Below are positions 1 through 10,632 of a stretch of 64,000 nucleotides of DNA, in pieces. Origin of the DNA: Sphagnum compactum (lineage: Eukaryota > Bryophyta > Sphagnopsida > Sphagnales); the NCBI GenBank assembly GCA_965153455.1, contig OZ234502.1, positions 847,267 through 911,266 of the forward strand. Direction: 5' to 3'. Within the stretch, counting starts at the first letter, position 1, and the number at the start of each line of letters is the position of its first letter. The translations under genes and the position numbers were made by a program. The notes beneath the pieces are model-generated. The model was not told the origin of the DNA. It worked only from the letters and a program-made list of their open reading frames with translations, and did no database searches.

Positions 1-3000
1 TTCCATTCATTTCATTTATTTCTATCCATCCATTTGTTTTATGAATTGAATAAATTTGATGTATGCAAATGCCACACTATTGAAAAATAAACATACAATG
101 CATTGTTGGTTGACTTTAGCTAATGACTCAAATTGCAATGTTAAGATTTCTCTTATTTTTCTATTTAGTTGGGTTTATAAAAGTAAAAGGAAATTGGCAT
201 CCTTGAGGACAAATTTTTCTTTCTTTTAAATCGATTTCAAGTGTTTAATGATGAAATCCTCGCACAGTAGGAAAACTAATTGGGTGGCATTAATTTGCAT
301 ACTTCCTTTTCCTTCATTCTTGAACTCATGTTTAGGTGAGACCTTTAGGTTTCACAAGTATTGGATGTAGAATAAGCATGGAGGTTGGTGGTGGCATCGA
401 TGGTGGTGGCATTAATAACTACTAAATTCATTTACAATGAAAGAAATTTTAATGAGAAAAATTGAATAATCCAATATAAGATAATTCATGTGGTGGTGGT
501 GATTTTTCACATACATACATAATTGTGCATGAATATTTTGGTTTGCAAGCATAAACATATAAAATGCAAAAATAGGCTTCAAAAATCAATTGAACATGTT
601 TTTTCACATTATTATTTCCTGCACATGTGATGTGCATCTAAAGTTAGAAATTTTGAACCTAATGGATATAAAAAATAGCCAAATTATTTAATAAAGGAAT
701 CATTTCCCTTGCAACCCTTTGCTTCAAAATTTCAAAACGTTGAAATTTTCATGTGATTTTTTTTTTTCATCAAATTGACATTATGAACATGTAGTTGCAT
801 AAAGGGAAGCATGTTTTTCTTACATAAAATGTTTGAAATCAAGTGCATCATTTTATGTATTCCTTTGCATTCCTTGAACAAAAAACTGTAATATGGACAT
901 TTGATTTTTTTTGAATCATTTGATTCAAAAGGAATTCTATACAACATCCAGTAATTGTTGGATTTTTTTTATAGCTTGTTTTTCAATACTTTAATGGTAA
1001 GAACACAAAAATACACCATAGTTGTAATATACTAAACACTAAGAAAATCTAAAATTGTTCATTAAAGTCATTTTTTAGTTTGACATTCCTTTCTAGTACC
1101 CCAATCATGAATGGACCTATGGAACAAGATCTTTGGGCATAGGATGGGGTATAATGTGTTTCAATTGATTATTCTGATAACATTTCCAAAAATAAAATTA
1201 TTTTTAATGCACAATCTCTTACACATACACATTAAAAATGTAGTTAAATGTTAAGAAACAAGTCCTACCAATGTCACTAGCTTTCATGGAATAAAACATT
1301 GAGATGCAATCAACCCCCAATTTTTCATGAATGGAATAAAATATTTTAAAGAAGGAATTTCATACAATTCGTTTGGAAGGTGGAAAAATTAGGAGACACA
1401 TGATGGGACCTTGTGGCATAACACACCAACTTTGGGATACGTACATGTAAAGACTATCCTACTTTTCAATATAGACATGTCTTTTGACCATGTTTAATTT
1501 TTCAAAACCATGTATAAGTGTTGGAGATTTTGGCATACCTTGTTAAATGTGCCCTTTTTGTGTGAAGGTGTGCAATTTGGAGGGATTTAAAAAGAAAAAT
1601 GCGTGTGGATTTTTCAACCATTAGATGTTGTAGGTAGCTGGTAACATCATATATGAGACATGAGTTTTCATGGGCAATCCAAAACAATTACAAAGCATGT
1701 GACACACATGGACATGGAAAAAAAGAAAAAAGAACCAAAATGGATTAGGTTTTGAAAACATACACAATGAATTTGGCATATTCAAGTTGATTCCCATATA
1801 AAAGGTATTTGAAGTATTTTACAAATGTTTCATCATCAAAACATTGATTATGTGCAAGGTCTATCACAAGGATTTACAACCCATTAGTCCATGTTTTCTT
1901 CAAATTTTATGGGGATAATGTAAAAGGGCACAAATGTCTATTGTGTATTGGATTAGGGTTAATGTAGATATTAAAGTAATTTTCAACCTTATAATGCAAG
2001 ATAAATAAAATTGTGTTTCTAGAAGAATACAAAAATTACATAAACAAAAGGAGGAGGAAGAAAAATCCACATGAGAGAGAACACATAATGAATTTATGTA
2101 GGGTTGATTAAAAGTTGCATAAACTCCAACTCTAGAGTAAAATGTTGTCATCTACCATCAACATCCTTTAACTTTGTAACCCCTTTACAAACATCAAGGT
2201 ACAAGCATATTCAAAAATTCCATTGGAAAAATAAAACATAACAATCTATATTTAAATGATGATTTTGGCACACCTTGACAAAACTTTAAATTTTTTTACA
2301 AATTTTGTTCGTTCAATAGAGGTTCATTTTTCCCTTGGCTGTTGGTGGTCTTCATGTATTGAGTGCATGCAATTGCAATGGGGCTACTCACTTTTAATTG
2401 CTTATAAGTTTTCATGTTTTGAAGCAAAAATATAGGTTAGTTTCTCCCCATACCATCTTAACAAAAAAAATGTTTTGTGCCTAAACTGTTTTGAACATTG
2501 AACTAAATGTATTTAAAACATATTTCCTTTTAGTCGATTGTATATGGCCTCTTCAGTATTACTTTTAAATAGGTCCAACAAAATAATATTTGAAAGATTT
2601 CAATGCATTGCATGATAGAAGAAGTAACAAATACATTGTTATAAATAATATTCTTCACACTTTTAGTAGTCATTGGTTGTCTCAAGCTTGAAGAAGGAAC
2701 AAATATTATATTTTCAAGATTCAAAAACATTTATGACCTGCAAATTGTTACAAAATAAACAATCGTGAAATCAAGTTGATTTGATTCCATTTGCTATTTC
2801 TTCCCATTATTACAAAAATAACTTTATTTGATTGGAAAATCTAATAAAAAAATATTCAATTTTGATAGTTGTCAAAAAAACCATCCTATGAATTTAAACA
2901 AGTCCATTTGGACCTATTTATTGTGATTGGGTGGTATTTTTGACTAACATAATAAAATATTATTTGATTAGTCATTTTGATTCACAAATAATGGACCATT

Positions 3001-3055
3001 TCATTCGTCGAATTTATACTTGAATAATTTTTTGGGGGATTATTCTAAGAATATT
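1..3055. other. AT-rich intergenic DNA, no gene seen
   Basis: AT-rich sequence with only short open frames that lack family motifs, biased composition or splice context. No tRNA, coding domain or clear terminal repeat was seen. Confidence 0.6.
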
Positions 3056-3059
3056 GTTT

Positions 3060-3720
3060 TTGATAAGTAGGTAAATAAGTAAGTGGGTAGGTCAATAGTA
3101 AACAAGTTTAGGTAGGTTGTAATTCTAGGGAGTTAGATAGGTAAGTAACTTAACTTAACCTAACTTACTTAAAGTAACCTACCTAAATACTTTAGTTTAA
3201 CCCACTTACTTTAGGCCTAGGCATGCACATAGGTTACAATTATAAGGAATTGAACCTTTCACCTCCATAATGATAAACCAAGTTTTTACCAATGGAATAC
3301 ATCATTAAAATGTGAATTTTTTTTTCCAAAATTATTTCACATCACTATTTATGTAGGTAAATAAAAAGGTTAAATAGTTAGTAGGTAGGTAAAGGAGGTA
3401 GGAAGAAAGTAGTTAGTTAGTTTGTAGGTAGGTGTAAAGTGGGTAGGTAGCTAGTAAGTAAGATATAGGAGGTAGGATTGAATTAAGTAGGTAGGTAGGA
3501 TGTAGGAAATGTTAGGTAGGTAAATTAGAAGTAAGTAGATACAAGGTAGGTAGGTAGGTAGACCTAGGCTATTTACTTTGCTAGGTAGAAGGTATGTAGA
3601 TTATAAGATGGTTGGTAAGTAAGTAATTAGGTAAACCTAGGCTACTTACTTAACAAAGTAAAAGGTAAGTAGGTAGGTAGACTTAAGCTACCTACCTAGC
3701 ATAGGTAGTAGTTAGCTTGA
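3060..3720. repeat. Degenerate GTAG/TAGG tetranucleotide field
   Basis: Two stretches (about 3060-3190 and 3350-3720) are built of GTAG/TAGG steps, with short CTAC/CCTA runs on the same strand. The field is therefore partly self-complementary: GTAGGTAGGTAG blocks are followed by CTACCTACC blocks. Between them, at 3225-3310, is non-repeat DNA. The repeat is imperfect, with frequent A insertions, so it looks old. Confidence 0.75.
3225..3310 (-). mobile_element. Possible tRNA-derived SINE remnant
   Basis: Read on the minus strand, the segment contains a B-box-like GGTTCAATTCC about 35 nt after an A-box-like CATTGGTAAAAACTTGG. That is the spacing of tRNA-derived Pol III promoters. There is no cloverleaf, and no 3' tail could be defined. 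The repeat-rich flanks make a chance match possible. Confidence 0.25.
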
Positions 3721-4190
3721 CCTATTAACTAACATAAGATCAATTTGATTAGAAAGCTAACGACCATTTTGACCAAAAATGTCATTTTGCTTTGTCCAAT
3801 TTGATTAAACGTCTCACTTGATTAGAACCCATTGGCTATTTTGACAAAGGTTGATAGTCTTTTGTTCAACTTGATTAACTATTCAATTTGACAAGTAGTT
3901 AAATAATTACTATAGTCAAGTTCATTAGTAAAAAAATACACATGTCATTTAGCATCATGCCTTTACTCAAAATTTACATGCCGCCCATTAGTTGAAAAAT
4001 ATAGTGGTTAATTGATTTGAACCATTTGAAAAGCTTGTTTTTGTAGTAGTATCCACCATTAAGGTGCAAATATGTATTGGGGTTTAGATTGTGTTTTCTT
4101 CTTTATTTGCATTCCAAAGCAACCATCAAAATATATGAAAATTGAAAACAATCATCAAGGGGATGAACAAAAAACATATAGGTGTTTTGA
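3721..4190. other. Intergenic, nothing recognised
   Basis: AT-rich sequence with several copies of short TTTGATTAG/TTTGACC-like words between 3740 and 3900, but no regular period and no open frame of interest. Confidence 0.5.
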
Positions 4191-4258
4191 TGGTTGAAAA
4201 ACATCATTCAATGCATCCACCATTTTTGTAATTTTTTGATCTTCACCATCAAATGTGT

Positions 4259-4415
4259 TGCCATATTCATTCTTCATAAAACCATGAATCCACCACCACC
4301 AATTTCATCACAAAACACATGTATGTTTTTTGTTCATCCCCATCATATGGTTGCCATATTCATTCTTCATAAAACAATGAATCCACCACCACCAATTTCA
4401 TCACAAAGCTTTGTT
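4259..4415. repeat. 93-bp tandem duplication
   Basis: A block beginning TTGCCATATTCATTC and running through a CCACCACCACC stretch at 4259-4315 recurs at 4352-4408 with one or two changes, a period of 93 bp. An open frame of 123 codons spans both copies, but it starts at TTG and consists mostly of this repeat, so I do not call a gene. Confidence 0.75.
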
Positions 4416-4904
4416 GTTGCATTTGATCATCATCACTCTAAAGCTTGGTCATTATTTCTTACCCTCCATCCAACTATTTCATCTCAAAACAATTTTGTGA
4501 AAAATTGTCAAGTGAACATGTCTAGGATTGTTGTAATGACAACCGCGAGTGGACCTTGTATTTAATTTACCTAAGTTAGTTATAATTATCATCATCATTG
4601 GAACTAATGGAATCACCAATCATTTCCATGCATGATGAAAGTTCTCAACATGAAACCCTAATGTCGAATCACTTTTGTAACACTCCACAAACTTTGAGAT
4701 TTTTCTAAGGCTTTTTGAATCTTGAAAAATGGTTCTAAATGTGACACTTTAGATTTTTACACATAATGCCTTCCAAAACACATGTATGGGCCTTCAATCA
4801 CATGCATCCTACCTTTGAATGGTGTAATCATGTGAAACATTTTTAACAACTACTTTACAATAGAGCATTGTCAAAATGAACTAGTTGGTCCCTTCTGGGA
4901 CCTG

Positions 4905-6080
4905 GAGTGGAGGTAGGCCTATCGCTGTCTTTTATTGACTACGTCCGTCTCTCTCTCAAGTAGAGTAATACTGCTCCTGCAGCACTAACCTAAACGTTGT
5001 CAGCTTGGGTCACTAGAGAGAGTCGACACAGACAGAGCGGATGATGATATTACACTCTTCCTCTGCAATATTACCTAGTCATTACCTATTAAGAAGAGGT
5101 GAGGACTTCGAAAATTTCACATAGCCTGTTGTTTCCAGCAACTACAAACACAGTGAATGATTGCTAGTCACAGTATGAGACTCGGAAAAAATAACAGTAC
5201 TAATTTGGAACAGTTGGACTATTTACAGGATCTTAACAGACTGTTGTTCTCTAACGTTGTAGACCAAGCTGCCCAGAAAACTGAATACTACTTAGCCTAC
5301 TACATGGGGGGGGGGGGGATAAACAAGCCAGCAGCAGCTGCAAAATCACTGGCATACATAAGTCTTCTTCAGCACCTGGACGCTTTCTGCAACTGATGTC
5401 CACAGACATGTATCTGATGGATTTAATGATACAAATGAGATCGGAGGGGATTTTCACAAGAGCCCTGTGAATTATATGGTCTTGGACTTCTTGTGCAACT
5501 CTAGCTCACCTTTTTTTTTTCCCCAAAATAAATATTGCTGCTAGTGAGAACCGGCATGTAGGTTGCAATAGCCTGTCATTGTGCCCTTTATTAGTACCCC
5601 TAACATATTTATTTAAAAACAATTCCCCAATAACAGGGCAACATTAGCCTCAATGCCTTGATTGTTTTTATAAAAAAATTGTGGACTCTGAGAAACTTTT
5701 TCAAATTCCCATCTTGCTATTAAGTAGTTTCAATGATATTCCATCAGCCAACAAGGGCACAGTGACTTGAGAGCCTTTGGGTGAACCCAAGCTAGTCCAT
5801 TTAAATTATTTCTAAACATTACAAATATCCCATGCTAAGACTAAATCAGGGTGTCTGAGTTCAGATTTAACATTTTTTGGGCTTAAGATGGCCACTAAGA
5901 GGCCTCACTCAAAAAGGTCAAGGTACCAACATGGGTGCTGGTTCACCCTGGCCAACTTGCGGCACCTACACTGATGACTGGTTGGTCACCTTCAGCTTTC
6001 CTTTGAAAGTGTTTTAAATGATGCCACGTGGCACTCTGAAAATTTAGATTGCGTTTTGAGCCCTCAGGCCTACCTCCACT
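4905..6080. mobile_element. Small element sharing an end with the 10-kb transposon
   Basis: The right end (about 6015-6080) matches the terminal 65 bp of the 10-kb element at 10630-20587: GATGCCACGTGGC, then CTGAAAATTTAGATTGCG, TTTTGAGCCC and CAGGCCTACCTCCACT. At the left, only the last 16 bp of that terminus (GAGTGGAGGTAGGCCT, 4905-4920) is present in inverted orientation, and the sequence then diverges. This could be a short non-autonomous member with a diverged left arm, or a solo right end with a chance match on the left. No target-site duplication was found. Confidence 0.45.
5157..5396 (+). pseudogene. Unrecognised ORF fragment with a poly-G run
   Basis: An open frame of 79 codons starts at ATG and has a coding-like composition (residues LEQLDYLQDLNRLLFS, then PAAAAKSLAYISLLQHLD). 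It lies inside the candidate element at 4905-6080. A run of 13 G at 5306-5318 encodes the GGGG in the middle of the frame and could have changed frame by slippage. I do not recognise the family. Its position suggests captured host sequence, like the fragments in the larger related element. It may equally be chance. Confidence 0.3.
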
Positions 6081-6258
6081 AAAAAAAGAAACAGGTGCTA
6101 CATGCTGTTGTCGATGGAGTGCAACAAAATCACGGTGAAAACCTAAAATGCATTGCTGTTACTGTTCAGCAACAATATCAAAATGCTGCAGTATGATCTC
6201 CTTCTGAGGTTTACTCTCAGTCCAAACAGAGACACCTCCAGACTCTATAAGAAAACAG
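5397..6258. other. Non-coding stretch to the end of the small element
   Basis: No coding signal is visible. The tract includes the element's right terminus with a perfect palindromic G-box core, GCCACGTGGC (6023-6032). Confidence 0.5.
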
Positions 6259-7482
6259 CTAACTGTGTGTGCACTCAACATCTGTACTCATGTTGTGTAG
6301 GAAGTGGTGAGGAGACCAGAATTCAAGAGTTTTGCCGGTACTTGTGGATCTATCTAGCGTGGTCACATGCACGGTGGCTGAGACATACCAAGCCACATCT
6401 GTTCCCGCCAGCTCAGGTGCCAAGGTCCATTGTATAGTCTTGAGGCATTGCTCACTGAACGTCACACTGCCATCACTGTTGAAAGGAAGCTGCAACATCC
6501 TAGTGGACACCTTAGTGCACTTGGGTTGAGCATAGTCGAATGGTACACCGGCCAATCTTCGCAGTGTCCAAGAAAAGTTGCCAGTGAATTCGTCTCCTCT
6601 GGTCTGTTCTTGGCGCCAATCCGTGGTAGTCGACTTGATGGTGGCAGAAGCTGACTCTGTCGCGGTCACGGCAACTCCTGGGTTCTTGCTCCCTGTTGCA
6701 GTTGCGGAGACGCCTATTGTTCGCGTTGCTGAAATGTCATAGGGTTCGTTCGGTGATGGTACCTCTAGCAGCATTAAAAGTACTTGTTGTCCTTCCACTT
6801 CTGGCCTGATAGACACAGTAATGTGGGAAAGGAAGAAGCCCAAGACGTTCGACGGTAAGGAGTCGAGAGAAGCGTTCTGAATCCTCACTTGCACGTTTCG
6901 CACTCCGATTGCCATAGAACAAGCTCCGGTCACAACGGGTTGTAGTGACACTTGCAGCTTCAATACTTGTGCGTTCAACTCTGTCCTCGCCCACAGTCTG
7001 GGGAGTAGCACTCCGTGAACTTCACTGGTCAAATTCCAGACACCGGGCAACTTTTGATTTTCATGATAGCTCTTGCTGATGTCTTTCCCATACGCCAACG
7101 GATTTATGAAAATATTCGGCTGTAATTGTAGATTGCCGCGTATCGCGAGCAGCAATATAACGACCTCAAGCGTGGATGCACACTTCATAACTTTGGCCAC
7201 CACCGTTGCGGGGCACAAACAACTATTGTTCGAGATTCGGACAGGTTCCATCGCGACGGCAAGTTTCGCAAGCCTTACAGAATCCCGTTGTACTGCACTT
7301 TGGAGCACCTTTGCGGATTCATCTGGTGTACTGAATGCGATGTGTAATTTTGTTCTGAATTTCACCACAAGCTCCAAAAGATCGTCTAGATCAGACTCGA
7401 AATCATCGTCTAGATCAGACTCGAAATCATCGTCTAGATTACGCTCCCTAAAAAAGTCTCGAAACAAGTAGGTAAACTTCAA
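6259..7482 (-). CDS. Unrecognised protein, main frame (about 407 codons)
   Basis: This is the longest open frame in the window. It is clearly richer in GC than its surroundings and uses a wide range of codons, so it is probably a real or recently real gene. The frame has no convincing ATG at its start: the listed 5' end is a TTG, the frame stays open upstream to about 7578, and the first internal ATG is near codon 78. Near the N-terminus a 24-nt unit is repeated and encodes LDDDFESDLDDDFESDLDD, an acidic tract. A hydrophobic stretch follows (about residues 95-110, VVILLLAIRG). The C-terminal half is rich in Ser/Thr/Val and looks like a beta-sheet domain (ATRTIGVSATATGS; FSWTLRRLAGVPFDY). I recognise no catalytic motif and cannot give a function. 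The overlapping frame at 7503-7895 probably belongs to the same gene. Confidence 0.55.
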   Translation of the reverse strand: MKFTYLFRDFFRERNLDDDFESDLDDDFESDLDDLLELVVKFRTKLHIAFSTPDESAKVLQSAVQRDSVRLAKLAVAMEPVRISNNSCLCPATVVAKVMKCASTLEVVILLLAIRGNLQLQPNIFINPLAYGKDISKSYHENQKLPGVWNLTSEVHGVLLPRLWARTELNAQVLKLQVSLQPVVTGACSMAIGVRNVQVRIQNASLDSLPSNVLGFFLSHITVSIRPEVEGQQVLLMLLEVPSPNEPYDISATRTIGVSATATGSKNPGVAVTATESASATIKSTTTDWRQEQTRGDEFTGNFSWTLRRLAGVPFDYAQPKCTKVSTRMLQLPFNSDGSVTFSEQCLKTIQWTLAPELAGTDVAWYVSATVHVTTLDRSTSTGKTLEFWSPHHFLHNMSTDVECTHS

Positions 7483-7502
7483 ATCATGTTTTTCTCGATC
7501 AT

Positions 7503-7895
7503 TTATTGCCTCAAAAACGAAATTGTTATCTGTGGTAGTGGCTCCACAAGGTCTTGGATGCCGGATGCAAACTCGCTTTCATTGCGTTTCTCTTGTGAAT
7601 GGGAGGACGAGCGAAGTGATTCTTCCAGCAATTCGTCCAGTTCTTGCAGGCTCTGCAACGTACTACGCCCCTCAAGCGTTACATCCAGTTCAGAACAAGG
7701 CTCAAGCTTTACATCCAGTTCAGAACCTTGTTCGTTGTCACGGAGGATCCTGTCAATGGGGACCCGTACGGTGAGAGTCACGCGTAAACGAGAATCTACA
7801 AACGAAATGATATAAGTTGAAAATCGGTGGCATACTGAAGGTGCAGCCATAACCGCAACACACTGCTCACCGCACCGCACCTCTCTAACAACCAC
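7503..7895 (-). CDS. Probable N-terminal part of the same unrecognised gene
   Basis: An open frame of 130 codons lies directly upstream of the 407-codon frame on the same strand and overlaps it out of frame between 7503 and 7578. It contains RLRVTLTVRVPIDRIL, then a duplicated acidic unit (SELDVKLEPCSELDVTLE) encoded by a 30-bp direct repeat, then LDELLEESLRSSS. Both frames carry short acidic tandem repeats, which suggests one protein. The overlap contains no intron of normal size, so the simplest readings are a one-base frameshift (pseudogene or sequence error) or two exons joined in a way I cannot see. ATGs near 7895 and 7850 (MAAPSVCHRF) are possible starts. Confidence 0.45.
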   Translation of the reverse strand: MVVREVRCGEQCVAVMAAPSVCHRFSTYIISFVDSRLRVTLTVRVPIDRILRDNEQGSELDVKLEPCSELDVTLEGRSTLQSLQELDELLEESLRSSSHSQEKRNESEFASGIQDLVEPLPQITISFLRQ

Positions 7896-8694
7896 CCCCC
7901 AAAACTAAAAACCCTTTGCACAAGATACAGTCTTCTTCCACACTTTTGAGAAAAACAAAAGACCAATCAAAGAAACCATGTTGTGACAAAGTCACATCAA
8001 ACTGTTTATTCGCAGCACCTACAATTTGTTTGAAAGATGCCAAAAAGCTTACACCATCGGCACAAGAGAACAATAAATTCAACCTCCCCACCTTCTCCTT
8101 CAAATCCTTAGAAAGGAAAACAAAAAAAAAGACATACAAACCTAGCACCAAGTTGTTGGGAAAGAATAAGGTCACAACTTCAAGTGCAGTAGTAGTGCAA
8201 GTGAGAAGCCAAAAATGTAAAATTTCTTATTTCAACCTAAATTCCCAATGCAAAAGAAGATGGAAAACAATTAAAGTGAAGAATTTTGAAATGAATCCGA
8301 CTATTAGCTATCCAGTTGATGTGCACCAGTGCAAGTGCGAAGCCCAATATATACTTCTTCTCATTTCAGCCTCTCTGAAGGGGCTTCTCCATGATTTAGT
8401 CTACCCTCTACAAGCGGGTCCCTTTTTCCTGGACAATATTGATTAATAATATAAGTCTGCTCACTTGCTCGGCTAGTTGCATTTACACACTGACTCAACG
8501 AATGGATGCTCGTTGGTGGTGCAATACATTTTCCTCCCCTTCTTCCTATCCTTTACAAGCGCGGGCCTTTTTTTCCTGAGAAATATTGATTAATTTAAGT
8601 CTACTCAGTTGCCCGGCTAGTTCCATTTGCACGGCCACAGTGAACCAACACCCACCAGCGCACCATGAAGGATGGATGGTAAGTGGTCAGGAAA
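7896..8694. other. Upstream region of the minus-strand gene
   Basis: Upstream of the gene at 6259-7895. A plus-strand frame (7916-8446) is open for 176 codons, but it is Lys/Ser-rich without motifs and abuts the 5' end of the other gene; I treat it as chance. Two similar short segments (about 8385-8475 and 8540-8640), each with the word ATATTGATTAA followed by a CTCACTTGC-like word, indicate a small local duplication. Confidence 0.4.
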
Positions 8695-9000
8695 CAGTTT
8701 TCTGTTGAGTTCCAGTTCCCTAGCTGACCATGGTAGTTAGCTCAGTTGGTAGGTTGTTAGTAGATAGGAAGAAAAAACAGCCCTCACCTATGTATAAACC
8801 ATCTACTTAGTTAGTAGTTACCTATTTTCCTACCTATCTAGCTATGAATGAGACTTATTTCTTACAGAATTGGTTACCAAGGTGAAAACAAATATTAACT
8901 CAGTTGAGATTCATCCACTACTGAGTGATAACAAGCATCCAGTGGATGGTGCACTCGTGGTTGCTGGTTTAATGTGGCCCAGTTATTTGCACACGGATTC
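8695..9000. repeat. Dispersed repeat, copy 1 (tRNA A-box-like word inside)
   Basis: About 300 bp here match 48586-48905 in the same orientation, with blocks such as CCTATTTTCCTACCTATCTA and GCATCCAGTGGATGGTGCAC shared in the same order. Positions 8737-8753 read TTAGCTCAGTTGGTAGG, identical over 16 bases to the D-arm/A-box region of many tRNAs. No B-box at normal distance and no cloverleaf is present. It could be a SINE-like or MITE-like family; ends are not defined. Confidence 0.6.
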
Positions 9001-9938
9001 ACGAGTGGATGGTGAAGCGCGGTGTAGTACAATATACGAGGTGTAGTACAATGACTCCACTTTTTCCTAGAGTGACTTTACATTAGCAATGGGTCCTTAT
9101 TGCCGACAGTAAAAAAGTACGGTCGGCATGTTTTTTCCTGCCCTTGGCCCAATCCATCTTTTTGAGAAAAAGTGTATGACGCCCAGACGTAAATTAACAC
9201 CAGGAGGCATTATAATTGTGTAATAGACATTAAAGGCTAATATCTTGCCTCCTAGTGTCTATTATACACCAAAAGCATGTATAATACCACACAAAATTTG
9301 TATATGGGCAGCACCAAGATGTGTCCGCTCATCACCAGACACGTCTTGATCAGGCAATTGGGCAGTCAGGGAAAAAGAAAACAGACAGTACTTTTGTCTG
9401 CAGTAAGGAACAATTGCTGATTTACCGTCTTTGAGTTTTGTATCATCGGGCTGTAGTATTTACCAGTCTTTTTTAATAAATTGTGAAAAAGGCTACACTA
9501 ATACCCTTTTCTAGCGATAATTCCCTTTTTTTTCCATTAGCAAGTCACCAAATTTCGCCAATTGTCAAGCACAGTTCTTGAACTTCCTAAAGTGGTGATA
9601 AACGTGATCAGCAAAAGCGCAACCCAAAAGAGATGGTACCAAAAACACAGCGATCTACACACCTTCCCTCGAAGTACACAACGCTGCAACAAACACAAAG
9701 CTGCAACAAAACAGGAAACACCTAGAACCACCCACCACCACCACCACCTCAAGCAGCCAGGAGAATAGTGACCTAGCGAAGTTGGGACCCAAAAAAGGAT
9801 ACAGAACAAGGGATCTACACATGATACAATGGAATCAGAAACATGCCTGTGGGGAAGGTGGGAAGGAAGCCAGGAAGAGCAGAACCGATAACGAGAGGGC
9901 TCTCCCCGCCCTCATATATTTTTTGTTTGTCCCCCTAT
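9001..9938. other. Intergenic, no gene supported
   Basis: Short frames on both strands lack motifs. A small inverted repeat occurs at 9206-9284: ACACCAGGAGGCA against TGCCTCCTAGTGT, interleaved with GTGTAATAGACA against TGTCTATTATACAC. A CCACCACCACCACC run lies near 9730. Confidence 0.45.
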
Positions 9939-10440
9939 TACTTGGAGGGCATCACCGGATAAAAGAAAAGAAGGCTTGAAACGCGTTTTCCTTCACCACA
10001 CGCTTCATTGGTATCATGCCCACACTCACACAGCCCTGCATCATGTGGACCCTTATTCAAATAAATCCCATGTCCTTGAGCTTTAATTTCACTTGATGCG
10101 ATGGAAGATTTGTCAATACTCCTTCTGCCTTGTACCAGGGATTCAAGTATTATTGGTGCGTTGTTGAGAGCTTGGTGAGAAACTCAAGTGTGCAATGTGG
10201 GTGGTCATAAAGCACTTTGAGAAGTTTCCCTGTAATACTTGGAGGGCATCATGGGATAAAAGAAAAGAAAGCTTGAAACGCGATTTCCTTGACTGCAGGC
10301 TTTATTGGTATCATGCCCACACTCACACAGCCCTGCATCACTTGGACCCTTATTCAATTGAATCCCATGTCCTTGAGCTTTTAATTTCACTTGATGCGAT
10401 GTAAGATGTCTCAATACTCCTTCTGCCTTGTACCAGGGTT
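9939..10440. repeat. 297-bp tandem duplication
   Basis: The segment starting TACTTGGAGGGCATCA at 9939 recurs at 10236. The match extends through CACACTCACACAGCCCTGC, the CTTGAGCTTT block and CTTCTGCCTTGTACCAGGG, about 90% alike. The second copy runs straight into the 45-bp minisatellite, whose unit is also present once, diverged, in the first copy (about 10143-10188). Confidence 0.85.
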
Positions 10441-10632
10441 TCAGGTATTATTGGTGGGTTCTTGAAAGCTTGGTCAGAATGTCAATCAAGTATTATTGGT
10501 GGGTTCTTGAGAGCTTGGTCAGAATGTTAATCAAGTATTATTGGTGGGTTCTTGAGAGCTTGGTCAGAATGTTAATCAAGTATTATTGGTGGGTTCTTGA
10601 GAGCTTGGTCAGAATGTCAATCAAGTATTATT
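10440..10632. repeat. 45-bp minisatellite, just over four copies
   Basis: Units of 45 bp containing TATTATTGGTGGGTTCTTGA and GAGCTTGGTCAGAATGT follow head to tail with one or two differences each. Because 45 is divisible by three, an open frame of 15-residue repeats results, which is not a gene. The array ends exactly where the 10-kb element's terminal repeat begins. Confidence 0.9.

Noticed and set aside
7916-8446. Plus-strand ORF of 176 codons
   Set aside because: It is Lys/Ser-rich with no motif, has a poly-Lys stretch from an A-run, and directly abuts the 5' end of a more convincing minus-strand gene.
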